Counted from the stretch's first letter, positions 44,398 to 53,453 are shown. The stretch is 64,000 nucleotides of DNA from a bacterium (GCA_021780105.1 JAJXZJ010000053.1:62001-126000), one strand, 5' to 3'. Translations and numbers: made by a program. Notes: generated by a model from the sequence alone, not told the origin.

Positions 44398-44949
44398 ATG
44401 AAGTTGTCCATGGACCGGTTCAATCATTATTTGCTCGGCGCGCTCCTGGCATGTGCCCTGGCGGGTTGCGCCACCTCGGAAAAAAGCAAGGAGAAGAAGG
44501 AGGCCACCTCGGTGCGTCTGTTCCTCGAATCGGATTTCGACACCGGCGGCAAAACGGAAACCGTGCCCATTTTCCGCGCCTCGCCGACGCTGGTGCAGAT
44601 TCAAAAGACGCCCTTCCTCGACGAAGGCAGCCTCACGGACGCGCAGGTCGTGCAAACCGTGGGCGGCTTCGCCATCGCGCTGAGGTTCAACTTCCACGGC
44701 TCCCTGTCGCTGGAAAACGTGACCACTTCCTACCGGGGGCGCCGCATCGCAGTTTACGCGCTCTTCACCGAATCACGCTGGCTGGCCGCGCCGATGATCA
44801 CGCAGACGATCACCGACGGCACACTGGTCTTCACGCCGGATGCCACGCGCGCCGAGGCCGAACGCATCGTCCGCGGATTGAACAACGTGGCGATCAAGCT
44901 CGGCAACCGGACCAAGGACGGGAGGCCGAAAAAAGAAGGCGCCCTGTGA
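44398..44949 (+). CDS. Lipoprotein of unknown function
   Basis: 183 residues from ATG 44398; ATG 44410 and TTG 44389 are alternatives, and a GGAG lies at 44393-44396. The signal ends in the lipobox LAGC, then ATSEKSKEKKEATSVRLFLE, a charged linker. The rest is a beta-rich domain that resembles secreted SecD-like fragments, but I do not assign it. The stop overlaps the GTG start of the M23 peptidase (GTGA), so the two are co-translated and may act together at the cell wall. Confidence 0.75.
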   Translation: MKLSMDRFNHYLLGALLACALAGCATSEKSKEKKEATSVRLFLESDFDTGGKTETVPIFRASPTLVQIQKTPFLDEGSLTDAQVVQTVGGFAIALRFNFHGSLSLENVTTSYRGRRIAVYALFTESRWLAAPMITQTITDGTLVFTPDATRAEAERIVRGLNNVAIKLGNRTKDGRPKKEGAL

Positions 44950-45959
44950 CACGCTGCCCGAGCTGGCTGCTGGTGACCGCCTTCCTCGCCGGCGGACTGG
45001 GCGCCGCGGCGCAGCCGTTTCACCTGCCCACGGCGAATCACGCCATCTTCGAGCGCGGCGCCGAGGAGCAGTTTTTCGTCGGCACCGTCGGCAAACCGTG
45101 GACCACCGGCACGTTCGGCTGTGTGCGCACGGACGGACGGCAGTTTCACGAGGGGCTGGACATCCGCTGCCTCCAGCGCGACGCCCACGGCGAACCGACG
45201 GACCCGGTTCACGCCACAACCGACGGGGTGGTGGCTTACTTCAACTCCAAATCCGCCCTTTCCAATTACGGCAAATACATCGTCCTCCGCCACCGCGTTG
45301 AAGGGCTGGAAATCTACTCGCTCTACGCGCACCTGAGCGAAATCCGTCCCGGTCTCGCGCCCGGCCAGCCGGTGCGCACCGGCGAGGTGATCGCCCGCAT
45401 GGGCCGCACCAGCAACACGCGCCAGGGGATCTCAAAGGACCGCGCCCACGTCCACTTCGAGTTGAATCTGCTGGTGAACGAACGCTTCGCCGCGTGGTTC
45501 AAGAGCCGCCATCGGGGCGAGCGCAATGACCACGGCGAATGGAACGGCCATAACCTGCTCGGTTTCGATCCCGCGCAGGTGTTTCACCAGGAGGCCGCGC
45601 TCGGCGAGAAATTCAGTCTTCTCAACCAGCTCCGCGCGCAGACCGAGCTGTGCCGGGTGCTGGTGCGCAAGACGGATTTTCCCTGGCTGCGGCGTTACCC
45701 GGCGTTCGTGATGCGCAACCCCCGCGCGGAAAAGGAAGGTGTGGCTGGCTACGAACTGGCGCTCAACTTTAACGGCATTGCGTTTCAAGCCATCCCGCGC
45801 GCCGCCTCGGAAATTCGCGGGAAAGATCGGTTTCAATTGTTGTCGGTGAACACGGTCGAGGCCGAGGCCCACGGCTGCCGCCGTCTGGTGATCCACCGCG
45901 GCAGCCGCTGGCAACTGGGGAAAAGCGGCGTCGAATTGCTGGACTTGATGACTTTCTGA
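44946..45959 (+). CDS. Secreted M23-family metallopeptidase
   Basis: 337 residues from a GTG at 44946 that overlaps the lipoprotein stop. A signal peptide (ending GAAAQ) is followed by an M23/LytM domain with the zinc ligands in HEGLDIRC (His-x3-Asp) and DRAHVHFEL (His-x-His). It has the typical GKYIVLRHRVEGLEIYSLYAHLSE core. About 130 C-terminal residues belong to no family I recognise. M23 enzymes cut peptidoglycan cross-links in the periplasm; all metal ligands are present, so it is probably active. Confidence 0.85.
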   Translation: MTRCPSWLLVTAFLAGGLGAAAQPFHLPTANHAIFERGAEEQFFVGTVGKPWTTGTFGCVRTDGRQFHEGLDIRCLQRDAHGEPTDPVHATTDGVVAYFNSKSALSNYGKYIVLRHRVEGLEIYSLYAHLSEIRPGLAPGQPVRTGEVIARMGRTSNTRQGISKDRAHVHFELNLLVNERFAAWFKSRHRGERNDHGEWNGHNLLGFDPAQVFHQEAALGEKFSLLNQLRAQTELCRVLVRKTDFPWLRRYPAFVMRNPRAEKEGVAGYELALNFNGIAFQAIPRAASEIRGKDRFQLLSVNTVEAEAHGCRRLVIHRGSRWQLGKSGVELLDLMTF

Positions 45960-45978
45960 GCCGGGTGGACGGAAGGCG

Positions 45979-46530
45979 TCACCGCCAGCCCATTGCCTGA
46001 CCAAGCTGCCGGCGGAAGGCCGCCCCCACGCCGACCAGCAGGAACACGCCGGTGCTGCCCCCCGCCAGCAACCAGTCCCGGCCGCCGGCCGGAAGACTTT
46101 TCGGCAGCAAGGCAGCCAGTTCCGGTGCCCACCGCATCAGCAACAAACCGGCCACCACCGCCAGCACGGCGTAGGCGGCTCCATCGAGAATCGCCGGCAA
46201 CCAGTGGGCCGGCGCACGCAGACTCCGCAGTTGGGCGGCAAACTCGGCTTCAATCTGACGTTTCCGTTCAACGCAGTCGGCTGCGGGCCTCGGCGCGGAT
46301 TCGGCTTCAATTCGCCGCCACAGGCGCGCGTCGAAATCCGCCGGCAGCACCGGGGCGTCTAGTTCACGGGTGAGCGCGGCATCGAGCGCGGTCAGTTCCC
46401 GCGCGAACTCCCCGCAGTCCGCGCAGACCTCCAGGTGCGCCTCGACGGCGGGGCGCTCGCCGACGGCGAGTTGGTGTTCCACCAGGTCCAGGATGCGATC
46501 TTCAAATTCAGCGCAAGGCATAAGCGTCAT
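45979..46530 (-). CDS. Anti-sigma factor with zinc-finger-like domain
   Basis: About 183 residues. The N-terminal HLEVCADCGEFAREL matches the His-x3-Cys-x2-Cys of zf-HC2 anti-sigma domains. A membrane helix (about 118-138, AYAVLAVVAGLLLM) and a second hydrophobic stretch near the C-terminus (STGVFLLVGVGAAF) follow. It should hold the ECF sigma factor encoded just upstream at the inner membrane until a signal arrives. Starts at 46542 (GTG overlapping the sigma stop), 46530 and 46521 are all possible. Confidence 0.8.
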   Translation of the reverse strand: MTLMPCAEFEDRILDLVEHQLAVGERPAVEAHLEVCADCGEFARELTALDAALTRELDAPVLPADFDARLWRRIEAESAPRPAADCVERKRQIEAEFAAQLRSLRAPAHWLPAILDGAAYAVLAVVAGLLLMRWAPELAALLPKSLPAGGRDWLLAGGSTGVFLLVGVGAAFRRQLGQAMGWR

Positions 46531-46538
46531 GGGTTGGG

Positions 46539-47093
46539 TCACGCCACCGGCACAGGCCGGCGGGCAGCCATTTTCAACAGTTCCTTCTTCGCGCGAAACA
46601 ACAGCGTCTTCACCGTGCCCAACGGGATGCTGAGCATGCCGGCGACTTCCTCGTAAGCCTTTTGTTCCAGGTAAAACAACGTGATCACGCGCCGGTATTT
46701 TTCCGGCAGCCGGGCGAGCATGACCTGCACGTCCATTTCGGCGCCGGACTCGGGGTCGGTCGTCTGCATAGCGGGGATGGAGTCCGTCACTTCTTCGATG
46801 GCCGGGTCCTGCAACGAAATCGTCGGGTGGGCGGCGCGGCGTTTCAATTCGGTCAGGCAGGTGTTGCGCGTGATGGTATAAATCCAGGTCGAGAGCGAGG
46901 CCCCGCCGTGGTAGCCGGGCAGGCCCTTCCAAATCTTGATGAACACGTCCTGCGTCATGTCTTCGGCCTGGGTTTCATCCCGCAACAGGCTGAACGCGAG
47001 CCGGAACACCTTGTCCCGGTAGCGCTCCAGAAGCATCCCAAACGCCGCGCGCCAGTCCTGCGCGGCCAGCCGTTCTTGGATGTCATCGTCCAT
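46539..47093 (-). CDS. ECF RNA polymerase sigma factor
   Basis: 184 residues. Region 2 has FRLAFSLLRDETQAEDMTQDVFIKIWKGL and the WIYTITRNTC segment. Region 4 has LARLPEKYRRVITLFYLEQKAYEEVAGMLSIPLGTVKTLLFRAKKEL. Both are classical for sigma-70 family ECF factors. The anti-sigma gene follows directly. The pair is divergent from a micro membrane protein, a DUF6249 gene and a DUF4097 gene, which are its likely targets. Confidence 0.92.
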   Translation of the reverse strand: MDDDIQERLAAQDWRAAFGMLLERYRDKVFRLAFSLLRDETQAEDMTQDVFIKIWKGLPGYHGGASLSTWIYTITRNTCLTELKRRAAHPTISLQDPAIEEVTDSIPAMQTTDPESGAEMDVQVMLARLPEKYRRVITLFYLEQKAYEEVAGMLSIPLGTVKTLLFRAKKELLKMAARRPVPVA

Positions 47094-47141
47094 GGCTGTT
47101 GGGGAAGCCTGCCCCGGACCAGCCCGTCCTGGCTCGCCGCG

Positions 47142-47170
47142 GGAAACACGCCAACCATTGGGTTTATACT
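47142..47170 (+). promoter_or_regulatory. Possible promoter of the DUF6249/DUF4097 unit
   Basis: GGAAAC (47142-47147), a 17-base spacer and TATACT (47165-47170) lie in the 235-base gap between the divergent sigma gene and the micro-protein gene. The -35-like element resembles the GGAAC core of ECF promoters, while TATACT is closer to a housekeeping -10. Tentative. Confidence 0.3.
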
Positions 47171-47328
47171 CCGCCCGCCGGCATTAAGTTTCAACGATTT
47201 TTCCACCCTCAACTTTTCCCGCTTTGCTGAAACCGGACGACGCTGGCGCTGGTAATAACCGCTGCCGCCCGCCACCGGCCTGGGGGTCGGTGACCGGCGG
47301 CAAGAAACAACCAAAACAGGAACTGACT

Positions 47329-47427
47329 ATGGAAACGATTGAATTGCTGCTCACGATCTGGGTTTTCGGCATGGCGGCGCCCGTGGCGGTGCTGGTCGGC
47401 AGCGCGCTGTGGAAAATCTTCCATTGA
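47329..47427 (+). CDS. 32-residue membrane micro-protein
   Basis: METIELLLTIWVFGMAAPVA, then VLVGSALWKIFH: one hydrophobic helix flanked by charged ends, started by ATG 47329 with AACAGGA upstream. It is the first gene after the divergent sigma factor and is followed by the DUF6249 gene, 100 bases on. Position, ribosome-binding site and composition support translation; the role is unknown. Confidence 0.6.
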   Translation: METIELLLTIWVFGMAAPVAVLVGSALWKIFH

Positions 47428-47527
47428 TTTTTGAAACAAACCGCGCCGCGGCCAAGTCGGAAGGCTTGGCAGACGCCGGCGGTGGCCGGCGCCGCGGTTC
47501 GACACTAACCAAAATACCAACAACGTT

Positions 47528-48007
47528 ATGTTAGCACTCTTTGGATTCAATCCTCCCGGCGACATCGTCTTCTTCATTCCGATCATTGCGATCGTCATGG
47601 GCATCGGCATCGGCATGTTGGCGATGTTTTTGAACTACCGGAAACGGAAGGAAATCTACGCCCTCTACCACCAGGAGCGCATGGCGGCGCTGGACAAAGG
47701 CGTCGAGCTGCCACCGCTGCCCGCTGAATTTTTCGCGGACGACGGCCCGTCCCCGCTGTCGCATCGTTCCCATCCGTCCCGGCGCCATTTGCTCAAGGGC
47801 CTGATCTGGCTGTTCATCGGCCTGGCGCTGTTGATTGCCCTCCACCGATCCGGGGAGTCTGACAGCTCGCTCTTCGCCCTCATCCCCACCGGCATCGGCC
47901 TCGCCTACCTCATTTACTACTTCGCCGTCGGCCGCAAGGAAGCCGAGGCCTTCGACGCGGCGGAAAAAGCGAAACAAGCTGAAACAAACCGGCGGGCTGA
48001 CGGGTAA
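47528..48007 (+). CDS. DUF6249-type membrane protein
   Basis: 159 residues with three hydrophobic helices (about residues 12-35, 90-105 and 116-132). The linker NYRKRKEIYALYHQERMAALDKGVELPPLP is typical of the DUF6249 group that accompanies ECF sigma/anti-sigma/DUF4097 sets. It ends in a Lys/Ala coiled tail. It is probably an inner-membrane sensor or modulator of the sigma circuit; that is inference from context. Confidence 0.75.
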   Translation: MLALFGFNPPGDIVFFIPIIAIVMGIGIGMLAMFLNYRKRKEIYALYHQERMAALDKGVELPPLPAEFFADDGPSPLSHRSHPSRRHLLKGLIWLFIGLALLIALHRSGESDSSLFALIPTGIGLAYLIYYFAVGRKEAEAFDAAEKAKQAETNRRADG

Positions 48008-48069
48008 TACTGCTGACGCCGCCGGCGGCAACCATTCGCCACGGCCACGGAACACAACAAATTACCACC

Positions 48070-49071
48070 ATGAAATTCGCCCCCATGCCCCGCGCCACCG
48101 CCGGCGCGCTGGCCGGCATCTGCCTCCTGCTCTCCGCGGCGCCCGCCGCCGCCGACCAGGATGCCAACATTCACAAGACCTTCAATGTCAGCTCCGGCGG
48201 CCGGCTGGTCATCAGCGCCGACCGCGGTGCCATTGACGTGACCACCGGCGACGCCGACAAGGTGGAAGTCACGGTCCTCCGCAAAGTTACCCGTGGTTCC
48301 GCCGGGGAGGCGGCCAAAATCCTCGCCGATCACCAGGTCACGTTCCAGGCGGATGGCAACCAGATCACCGTGAAAGCCAAATTCGAGGGCAGCATTCGCC
48401 CGGGTTGGTTTGGCCCCAACTTCCAGGTGCATTACGAGGTGACGGTGCCAAAGAACTTCAACCTGGATCTGCAAACCGCCGGCGGCTCGATCAATGTCCC
48501 CGACCTCACCGGCAGCGTGAAGGCCAACACGGCCGGCGGCAGCATCAAGACCGGCCGCGTGGATGGCACGGTGAATGTGCGGACGGCGGGCGGCAGCCTG
48601 ACGATCGCCGCGGCCACGGGCGCCGCCGAAGCGCACACCGCCGGCGGCAGCATCATTGTAGGCGAAGCCGGTGCCAGCCTCATTGCCGAGACTGCCGGCG
48701 GTTCGATTCGCGTCGGCAAGGCGCTCGGCAAAACGAAACTGGCCACTTCCGGCGGCAGCATTGAGGCGTTGGATGTTCACGCAGGAATCGAGGCCAACAC
48801 ATCCGGCGGTTCGATCACCGCCAGCCTGGCCGGGACACCGGCGGAGGACTGCCGATTCGAAACTTCCGGCGGCTCAATCACGCTCAGCCTGCCGGCGAAA
48901 ACTTCGGCGAACGTGGATGCCCGCACCAACGGGGGGAGCGTTTCGACCGATCTGCCGGTCGCGGTCCAGGGCGCCGTTAAAAGCAGCGAACTGGTTGGCA
49001 AACTCGGCGATGGCGGCCACCTCATCAAACTTCGAACCAGCGCCGGCAACATACGACTCCGGCAGCTATAG
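48070..49071 (+). CDS. Secreted DUF4097 beta-strand repeat protein
   Basis: 333 residues. A signal peptide (ending APAAA) is followed by a single-stranded beta-solenoid built from units of about 18-20 residues. Each unit carries a T-[AS]-GGS-[IL] turn (TAGGSINV, TAGGSIKT, TAGGSLTI, TAGGSIIV, TAGGSIRV, TSGGSIEA, TSGGSITA, TSGGSITL and NGGSVST). The repeats are regular in the protein but varied in DNA. DUF4097 proteins are envelope-associated and often regulated by ECF sigma factors. It ends 30 bases before a strong terminator. Confidence 0.85.
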   Translation: MKFAPMPRATAGALAGICLLLSAAPAAADQDANIHKTFNVSSGGRLVISADRGAIDVTTGDADKVEVTVLRKVTRGSAGEAAKILADHQVTFQADGNQITVKAKFEGSIRPGWFGPNFQVHYEVTVPKNFNLDLQTAGGSINVPDLTGSVKANTAGGSIKTGRVDGTVNVRTAGGSLTIAAATGAAEAHTAGGSIIVGEAGASLIAETAGGSIRVGKALGKTKLATSGGSIEALDVHAGIEANTSGGSITASLAGTPAEDCRFETSGGSITLSLPAKTSANVDARTNGGSVSTDLPVAVQGAVKSSELVGKLGDGGHLIKLRTSAGNIRLRQL

Positions 49072-49101
49072 CCACCAGTTGGGTTCCGGGAGGAAAAACG
49101 A

Positions 49102-49140
49102 AGAGCGCCGGCGTGGTTCACCGGCGCTCTGACGTTTTTT
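49102..49140. terminator. Bidirectional rho-independent terminator
   Basis: AGAGCGCCGG (49102-49111) pairs perfectly with CCGGCGCTCT (49121-49130) around a nine-base loop. It is followed by GACGTTTTTT on the plus strand. On the minus strand the same stem is followed by TCGTTTTTCC. It lies between the DUF4097 gene and the convergent trigger factor gene and can serve both. Confidence 0.85.
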
Positions 49141-49156
49141 GGCGGAAGGCAGCCGC

Positions 49157-50467
49157 CTATGCGCCGGCGGGCAGTTCTTCGATTTGTGCGTGCAGTTCGA
49201 TCAAATCGAGCACCTTGCCCAAGAGGATTTGCTCCTGAATCTGGCCGAAGCCGTTGCGTTCCTGAAGTTGCTTGATCAGTTTCTCCGGCTTCACCTGGTG
49301 CTGCGCCGCCAACTGGTAGATGCGCTGGCCCAGCTCCTCCTTCGTCACCTTGATGCCTTCCTTCTCGCCAATGCGGGTGAGGATGAGCATGGCCTTGACC
49401 CGCTCGCGGGCGCTGTTGCTGGCGACGCCGTAAATCTCGTCCTTCTTCTCGTCAATGGCCTCCTTCGGCACGCCGCGCTCCTGGTTGCTGCGGACGATGT
49501 CATAGACCGCGCTGCGGGTCTCGTTCTGGACCAACCCCTCGGGCAGTTCGCAACTGACGCGGCCAAGCAACGCCGCCACCAACTGGTCACGCACCTGCCG
49601 CTTGAGCTTGAATTTCAGCTCGTTCTCCAGGTCCGCGCGCACGCCGGCGCGGAGCTTCTCCAGGTTTTCCGCGCCAAAAGACCGGGCGAAGGCTTCGTCG
49701 AGGGCCGGCAGCGCCTTTTCCTTCACCTGCACGATCTCGACCTCGAAGACGCCCTGCTTGCCGCCGACTTCCTTCACGGCGAACTCCGCCGGGAATGTCA
49801 CCGTGACCGTGCGCTTGTCGCCCGCCTTGGCGCCGACAAGCTGCTCGGTAAATCCAGGGATGAAATGGTCCGGCGTGACGTGCATCCAGAAATTCTTCTG
49901 CTCCGTCAGGCCGCGGGCGGCGGGGGCAAGTTCGGTGATCGGCTTGCCGTCGCAGGCGCCGGTGTAATTGACCACGACGAAATCGTCCGCCTGCGCCGGC
50001 CGGGTCACATCCGTGAACGTGGCGTGCTGCTCGCGCAGCGAGTTGACGGCGCGTTCCACGTCCTCGTCGGTGACCACGCGGTTCTCGCGCTTGACGGCAA
50101 TCCCCGTGTAATCGGGCAGCGCAAAATCCGGCTCGACCTCCAGCGTGGCGGTGAATTTCAGCCCCTGGCCCCGGCCGAAATCACCCTCCTCGATGTCCGG
50201 ATAGCCGATGGGGCGCAGTTTGTTGTCGTCCAGCGCCTTTTTGTAGGCATCGGGCAGGAGCTTCTTCTTCACTTCCTCCGTGATGCGCGTCGCAAAGGTG
50301 CGCTCCACAACGGAGCGCGGGGCCTTGCCCGGCCGGAATCCAGGCAGGCTGGCGTGTTTGATGAACTCCTTGGTCACCGTTTCGAACTCCGCATCCACCG
50401 CCGCCGCGTCGAGTTCGACGCGGAGCAGCTTCTTGCACGGGCCGACATTTTCCACCGATACGTTCAC
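49157..50467 (-). CDS. tig: Trigger factor (ribosome-associated chaperone and PPIase)
   Basis: 436 residues. The ribosome-binding domain contains the signature GFRPGKAP (about residues 43-50). An FKBP-type PPIase domain follows (DDFVVVNYTGACDGKPI, HFIPGFTEQLVGAKAGDKRTV), then a long helical chaperone domain. The start is GTG 50467 (VNVSVENVGPCKK) preceded by AAAGGC; an upstream open frame is not protein-like. It folds nascent chains at the exit tunnel. Often linked to clpP, but clpP and clpX are not here. Confidence 0.93.
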   Translation of the reverse strand: MNVSVENVGPCKKLLRVELDAAAVDAEFETVTKEFIKHASLPGFRPGKAPRSVVERTFATRITEEVKKKLLPDAYKKALDDNKLRPIGYPDIEEGDFGRGQGLKFTATLEVEPDFALPDYTGIAVKRENRVVTDEDVERAVNSLREQHATFTDVTRPAQADDFVVVNYTGACDGKPITELAPAARGLTEQKNFWMHVTPDHFIPGFTEQLVGAKAGDKRTVTVTFPAEFAVKEVGGKQGVFEVEIVQVKEKALPALDEAFARSFGAENLEKLRAGVRADLENELKFKLKRQVRDQLVAALLGRVSCELPEGLVQNETRSAVYDIVRSNQERGVPKEAIDEKKDEIYGVASNSARERVKAMLILTRIGEKEGIKVTKEELGQRIYQLAAQHQVKPEKLIKQLQERNGFGQIQEQILLGKVLDLIELHAQIEELPAGA

Positions 50468-50669
50468 AGAGTGCCTTTCAAATGGGTCCGATTCCGCCGG
50501 CAATGACACTGCCCAGGAGCGCCGTCCGCGGAACAACGAGCCGTTGAAACTAGGTGGCGGCCCGGCAGGCGTCAAGCCCGCCGTCAGCCTTCGCGGCGTC
50601 TTTGGGCGGATCGGGTGCCAGGCGCGGGTGCGGCGCCGAACTTTTCCCCGGCTGCCCGCCGCAGGGGGG

Positions 50670-50698
50670 TTGACGCCGCGCGCGGCATCCGATAAGCA
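50670..50698 (+). promoter_or_regulatory. Weak sigma-70-like promoter before the TrpB2 gene
   Basis: TTGACG (five of six to the -35 consensus) at 50670-50675 is followed after 17 bases by TAAGCA, a poor -10. This lies 31 bases upstream of the start codon in the gap between tig and the TrpB-like gene. Nothing else is visible in this 261-base gap. Confidence 0.25.
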
Positions 50699-50728
50699 TG
50701 ACGCCGCCATTAGCATGATTCAAAGCAC

Positions 50729-52036
50729 ATGAGCCAACCGATTCGCTTCACGCTGAGCCAGGCGGACATTCCGCAACAGTGGTATAACCTCAACGCCGAC
50801 TTCCCCGAACCGATGCCGCCGCCGCTGCATCCCGGCACCAAACAGCCGGTGTCCCTGGAAATGATGACCGCGATCTTTCCGGAGAACCTCGTGCGGCAGG
50901 AAATGTGCCCCGACCGCTGGGTGGAAATCCCCGAGCCGGTGCGCGACATCTACGCGCTCTGGCGGCCGACGCCGCTGCTCCGCGCGACACGCCTGGAGAA
51001 GGCGCTCCAAACGCCGGCGCACATTTACTACAAATACGAGGGTGCCAGTCCGGCCGGCAGCCACAAGCCGAACACCGCGGTGGCCCAGGCCTACTTCAAC
51101 AAGATCGCCGGCACCCAACGACTGGCCACCGAAACCGGCGCCGGCCAGTGGGGATCGTCCCTTGCGTTCGCCTGCCGGTTCTTCGAACTGGAGTGCAACG
51201 TGTACATGGTCAAGGTGAGCTACCAGCACAAACCCTACCGCCGGATGCTCATGCACACCTGGGGCGCCACGGTGCATCCCAGCCCCAGTGACCAGACCAA
51301 TTTCGGACGCAAGCTGCTGGCCGAGGATCCGGCTTGTCCGGGCAGCCTGGGCATCGCCATCAGCGAGGCCATCGAGGACACCGTCACGCATCCGCATACG
51401 AAGTATTCGCTGGGCAGCGTGCTGAACCACGTCTGCCTCCACCAGTCCGTCATCGGCCAGGAGGCGATCAAGCAAATGGAACTGGCCGGCGAGGAGCCGG
51501 ATTCGGTTTACGGCTGCGCGGGCGGCGGCAGCAATTTCGCCGGCATCGCCTTTCCGTTCCTTTACCGGAAGATCCGAGAGGGAAAACCCTGCCGCATTGT
51601 GGCGGTCGAACCGAGCGCCTGTCCCTCGCTCACGAAGGGCGAACTCCGCTATGACTTCGGCGACACCGCGGAGACGACGCCGCTGATGATGATGTACACG
51701 CTCGGACACAAGTTCATGCCGCCGCCCATTCACGCCGGCGGCCTGCGTTATCATGGCATGGCGCCGATGGTCAGCCACGCGCTGAAGCTGGGCTTGATCG
51801 AGGCAAAGGCCGTCCACCAGACCAGGGTGTTTGAGGCCGGCGCGCTGTTCGCGCGCAGCGAAGGCGTTGTGCCGGCGCCGGAATCGGCTCACGCGATCGC
51901 CGCCGTCGTCGAGGAAGCCCTCGCCGCGCGCGCGGCCGGACAGAAGCGCGTGATCCTGTTCAACCTCTCCGGCCACGGCTTGCTCGACCTGAGCGCCTAC
52001 GAGAGCTATTTCGCCGGCAAACTGGAAGACGCCTGA
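50729..52036 (+). CDS. TrpB2-type tryptophan synthase beta-like PLP enzyme
   Basis: 435 residues, the length of the TrpB2 group (classical TrpB is about 400). The PLP lysine is Lys113 in [26 protein letters not shown] and the phosphate-binding GCAGGGSNF motif also match. It has the TrpB2-type N-terminal extension with LHPGTKQPV. It can condense indole with serine, or with phosphoserine in some archaea, to make tryptophan. No trpA is adjacent, so it may be a stand-alone indole salvage enzyme. Confidence 0.9.
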   Translation: MSQPIRFTLSQADIPQQWYNLNADFPEPMPPPLHPGTKQPVSLEMMTAIFPENLVRQEMCPDRWVEIPEPVRDIYALWRPTPLLRATRLEKALQTPAHIYYKYEGASPAGSHKPNTAVAQAYFNKIAGTQRLATETGAGQWGSSLAFACRFFELECNVYMVKVSYQHKPYRRMLMHTWGATVHPSPSDQTNFGRKLLAEDPACPGSLGIAISEAIEDTVTHPHTKYSLGSVLNHVCLHQSVIGQEAIKQMELAGEEPDSVYGCAGGGSNFAGIAFPFLYRKIREGKPCRIVAVEPSACPSLTKGELRYDFGDTAETTPLMMMYTLGHKFMPPPIHAGGLRYHGMAPMVSHALKLGLIEAKAVHQTRVFEAGALFARSEGVVPAPESAHAIAAVVEEALAARAAGQKRVILFNLSGHGLLDLSAYESYFAGKLEDA

Positions 52037-52076
52037 ACCTCATTCCCCTGCGAGAACAACCACCTTGAATCCAACC

Positions 52077-52964
52077 ATGAATTCACGCATCAATTCGCTG
52101 TTGGTCGGCGGACTGCTCGCCCTGCCCGCCCTGGTGCAGGCGCAATCCACCGGTCATTATCCCGTGGGCGTCGAGGGCATCAAAGGCGCCACGCTCCCGC
52201 CGCCAGGCTGGTATCTGCGCGACTACAACCTTGGTTACTTCGCCGATTCAGCGCCGGACATGGCCCTGCCGCCGGGAGCGGATTTCGACGCCTTCGGCTA
52301 CGTGAACGCCCCGCGTCTGATCTGGATCACCAGCTTGAACATCCTGGGCGCGAACTACGGCATGGACGTGCTGGTGCCGTTCGGCTACCGGGAAATCAAC
52401 ATCGGCAGCACCAGATACAATTACACCGGTTTCGGCGATACCCAGGTCGAGCCGCTCCTGCTGTCGTGGCATTTCACGCGGATGGACATCGGCGCCGGCT
52501 ACGCCTTCTGGGCGCCGACGGGCGAGTTCAGCACCTCGAATCCAGCCAAGCTCGGCCAGGGTTTCTGGGGACACATGCTGACCCTCGGCCTGACCTACTA
52601 CCTCGACCCGGAGAAGACGTGGGCGTTGTCCGCGCTCAACCGGTATGAGTTCAACATGGAACAGCAGGACACGCACATCACCCCCGGCCAGGACTACACC
52701 GTGGAATGGGGCCTGAGCAAGAGCCTGAATGCCACCAAGACGATTGATCTCGGCGTGATCGGTTACTACCAGCAGCAGGTGACCACCGACCACGGCCCCA
52801 ACACGACGGACAACCGGAGCCGCGTGGTCGGCCTCGGTCCCGAACTCAGCGTCGCGTTTCCCAAGGCCTCGATGTTCCTGTCCGTGCGCTATGCGCGCGA
52901 GTTCGCCGCGGAATACCGCCCCGAAGGCAACAACTTCATCCTGACACTGACGAAACGGTTCTAG
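52077..52964 (+). CDS. Outer-membrane beta-barrel protein (phenol-degradation transporter-like)
   Basis: 295 residues with a signal peptide (ending VQAQ). A mature barrel rich in alternating aromatic strands follows, for example EGIKGATLPPPGWYLRDYNLGYF, MDIGAGYAFWAPTGEF and WALSALNRYEFN. It ends in LTLTKRF with a terminal Phe, the outer-membrane assembly signal. It resembles the SphA/meta-pathway phenol-degradation-like porin family. ATG 52077 was preferred to TTG 52065. A strong terminator follows its stop. Confidence 0.8.
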   Translation: MNSRINSLLVGGLLALPALVQAQSTGHYPVGVEGIKGATLPPPGWYLRDYNLGYFADSAPDMALPPGADFDAFGYVNAPRLIWITSLNILGANYGMDVLVPFGYREINIGSTRYNYTGFGDTQVEPLLLSWHFTRMDIGAGYAFWAPTGEFSTSNPAKLGQGFWGHMLTLGLTYYLDPEKTWALSALNRYEFNMEQQDTHITPGQDYTVEWGLSKSLNATKTIDLGVIGYYQQQVTTDHGPNTTDNRSRVVGLGPELSVAFPKASMFLSVRYAREFAAEYRPEGNNFILTLTKRF

Positions 52965-52988
52965 TTTCTGGTTTGGCCAGTCGCGATG

Positions 52989-53025
52989 CCGCCCCGGAGC
53001 GCCTGTTCCGGGGCGGTTCTTTTTG
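52989..53025 (+). terminator. Rho-independent terminator after the outer-membrane protein gene
   Basis: CCGCCCCGGA (52989-52998) pairs with TCCGGGGCGG (53007-53016) and is followed by TTCTTTTTG. It starts 25 bases after the stop codon. Confidence 0.85.
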
Positions 53026-53060
53026 CGCGGGAAGTGCCGCTGCCACCCGCTGAGGCGGGG

Positions 53061-53453
53061 TCATTCCACCGCCAGGACGCGGTCCAGCAGGCTGGCCAGT
53101 TGGGCGAGCAAACCCGACTCGTCGGCAAGCAGGCTGATGCCGGCGCCACGGGCCATTTCGTCAAACCGCTTCTGCCGGCCGCGCAACTCCTCCGCGGCAA
53201 ACGCCAGCACCGGGACGTGCGCGGTTTCCGGGTCGCGCCGCAGAACGCTGACAGCGTCGCACGCACGGTCGCTTTCGAGCGCGAGTTCCAGCACCAGCAG
53301 CAGCGGCTTTTCCGTGCGCGCCTGTTCCGTCAGCCGGCCAAGGTCGGCCACCAGGGTGGTGCGGTAGCCCAGTTCCTGCAGCTTGTTCAGCACCTGGTTG
53401 CCGATCAGCAGATTCTCGTAAAACACCAACGCCAACGGTTTCGTCACGCGCAA
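53061..53453 (-). CDS. Degenerate receiver-like domain protein
   Basis: About 130 residues with the alternating beta-alpha pattern of a response-regulator receiver (PLALVFYENLLIGNQVLNKL, LLLVLELALESDRACDAVSVL, VPVLAFAAEELRG). The acidic pair at the end of strand 1 is missing, the strand-3 phospho-acceptor position holds Glu (LVLELAL), the strand-4 Ser/Thr is Ala, and no strand-5 KP is seen. It is therefore probably a pseudo-receiver. The start is TTG 53453 or GTG 53447, neither with a good ribosome-binding site. No kinase or output domain is near. Confidence 0.65.
   Translation of the reverse strand: MRVTKPLALVFYENLLIGNQVLNKLQELGYRTTLVADLGRLTEQARTEKPLLLVLELALESDRACDAVSVLRRDPETAHVPVLAFAAEELRGRQKRFDEMARGAGISLLADESGLLAQLASLLDRVLAVE

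Noticed and set aside
48480..48940. CRISPR-like or DNA tandem repeat array
   Set aside because: The periodic GGCGGCAGC-type sequence is the codon-level echo of the GGS turns in the DUF4097 protein; spacing and sequence vary and it lies in a good coding frame.
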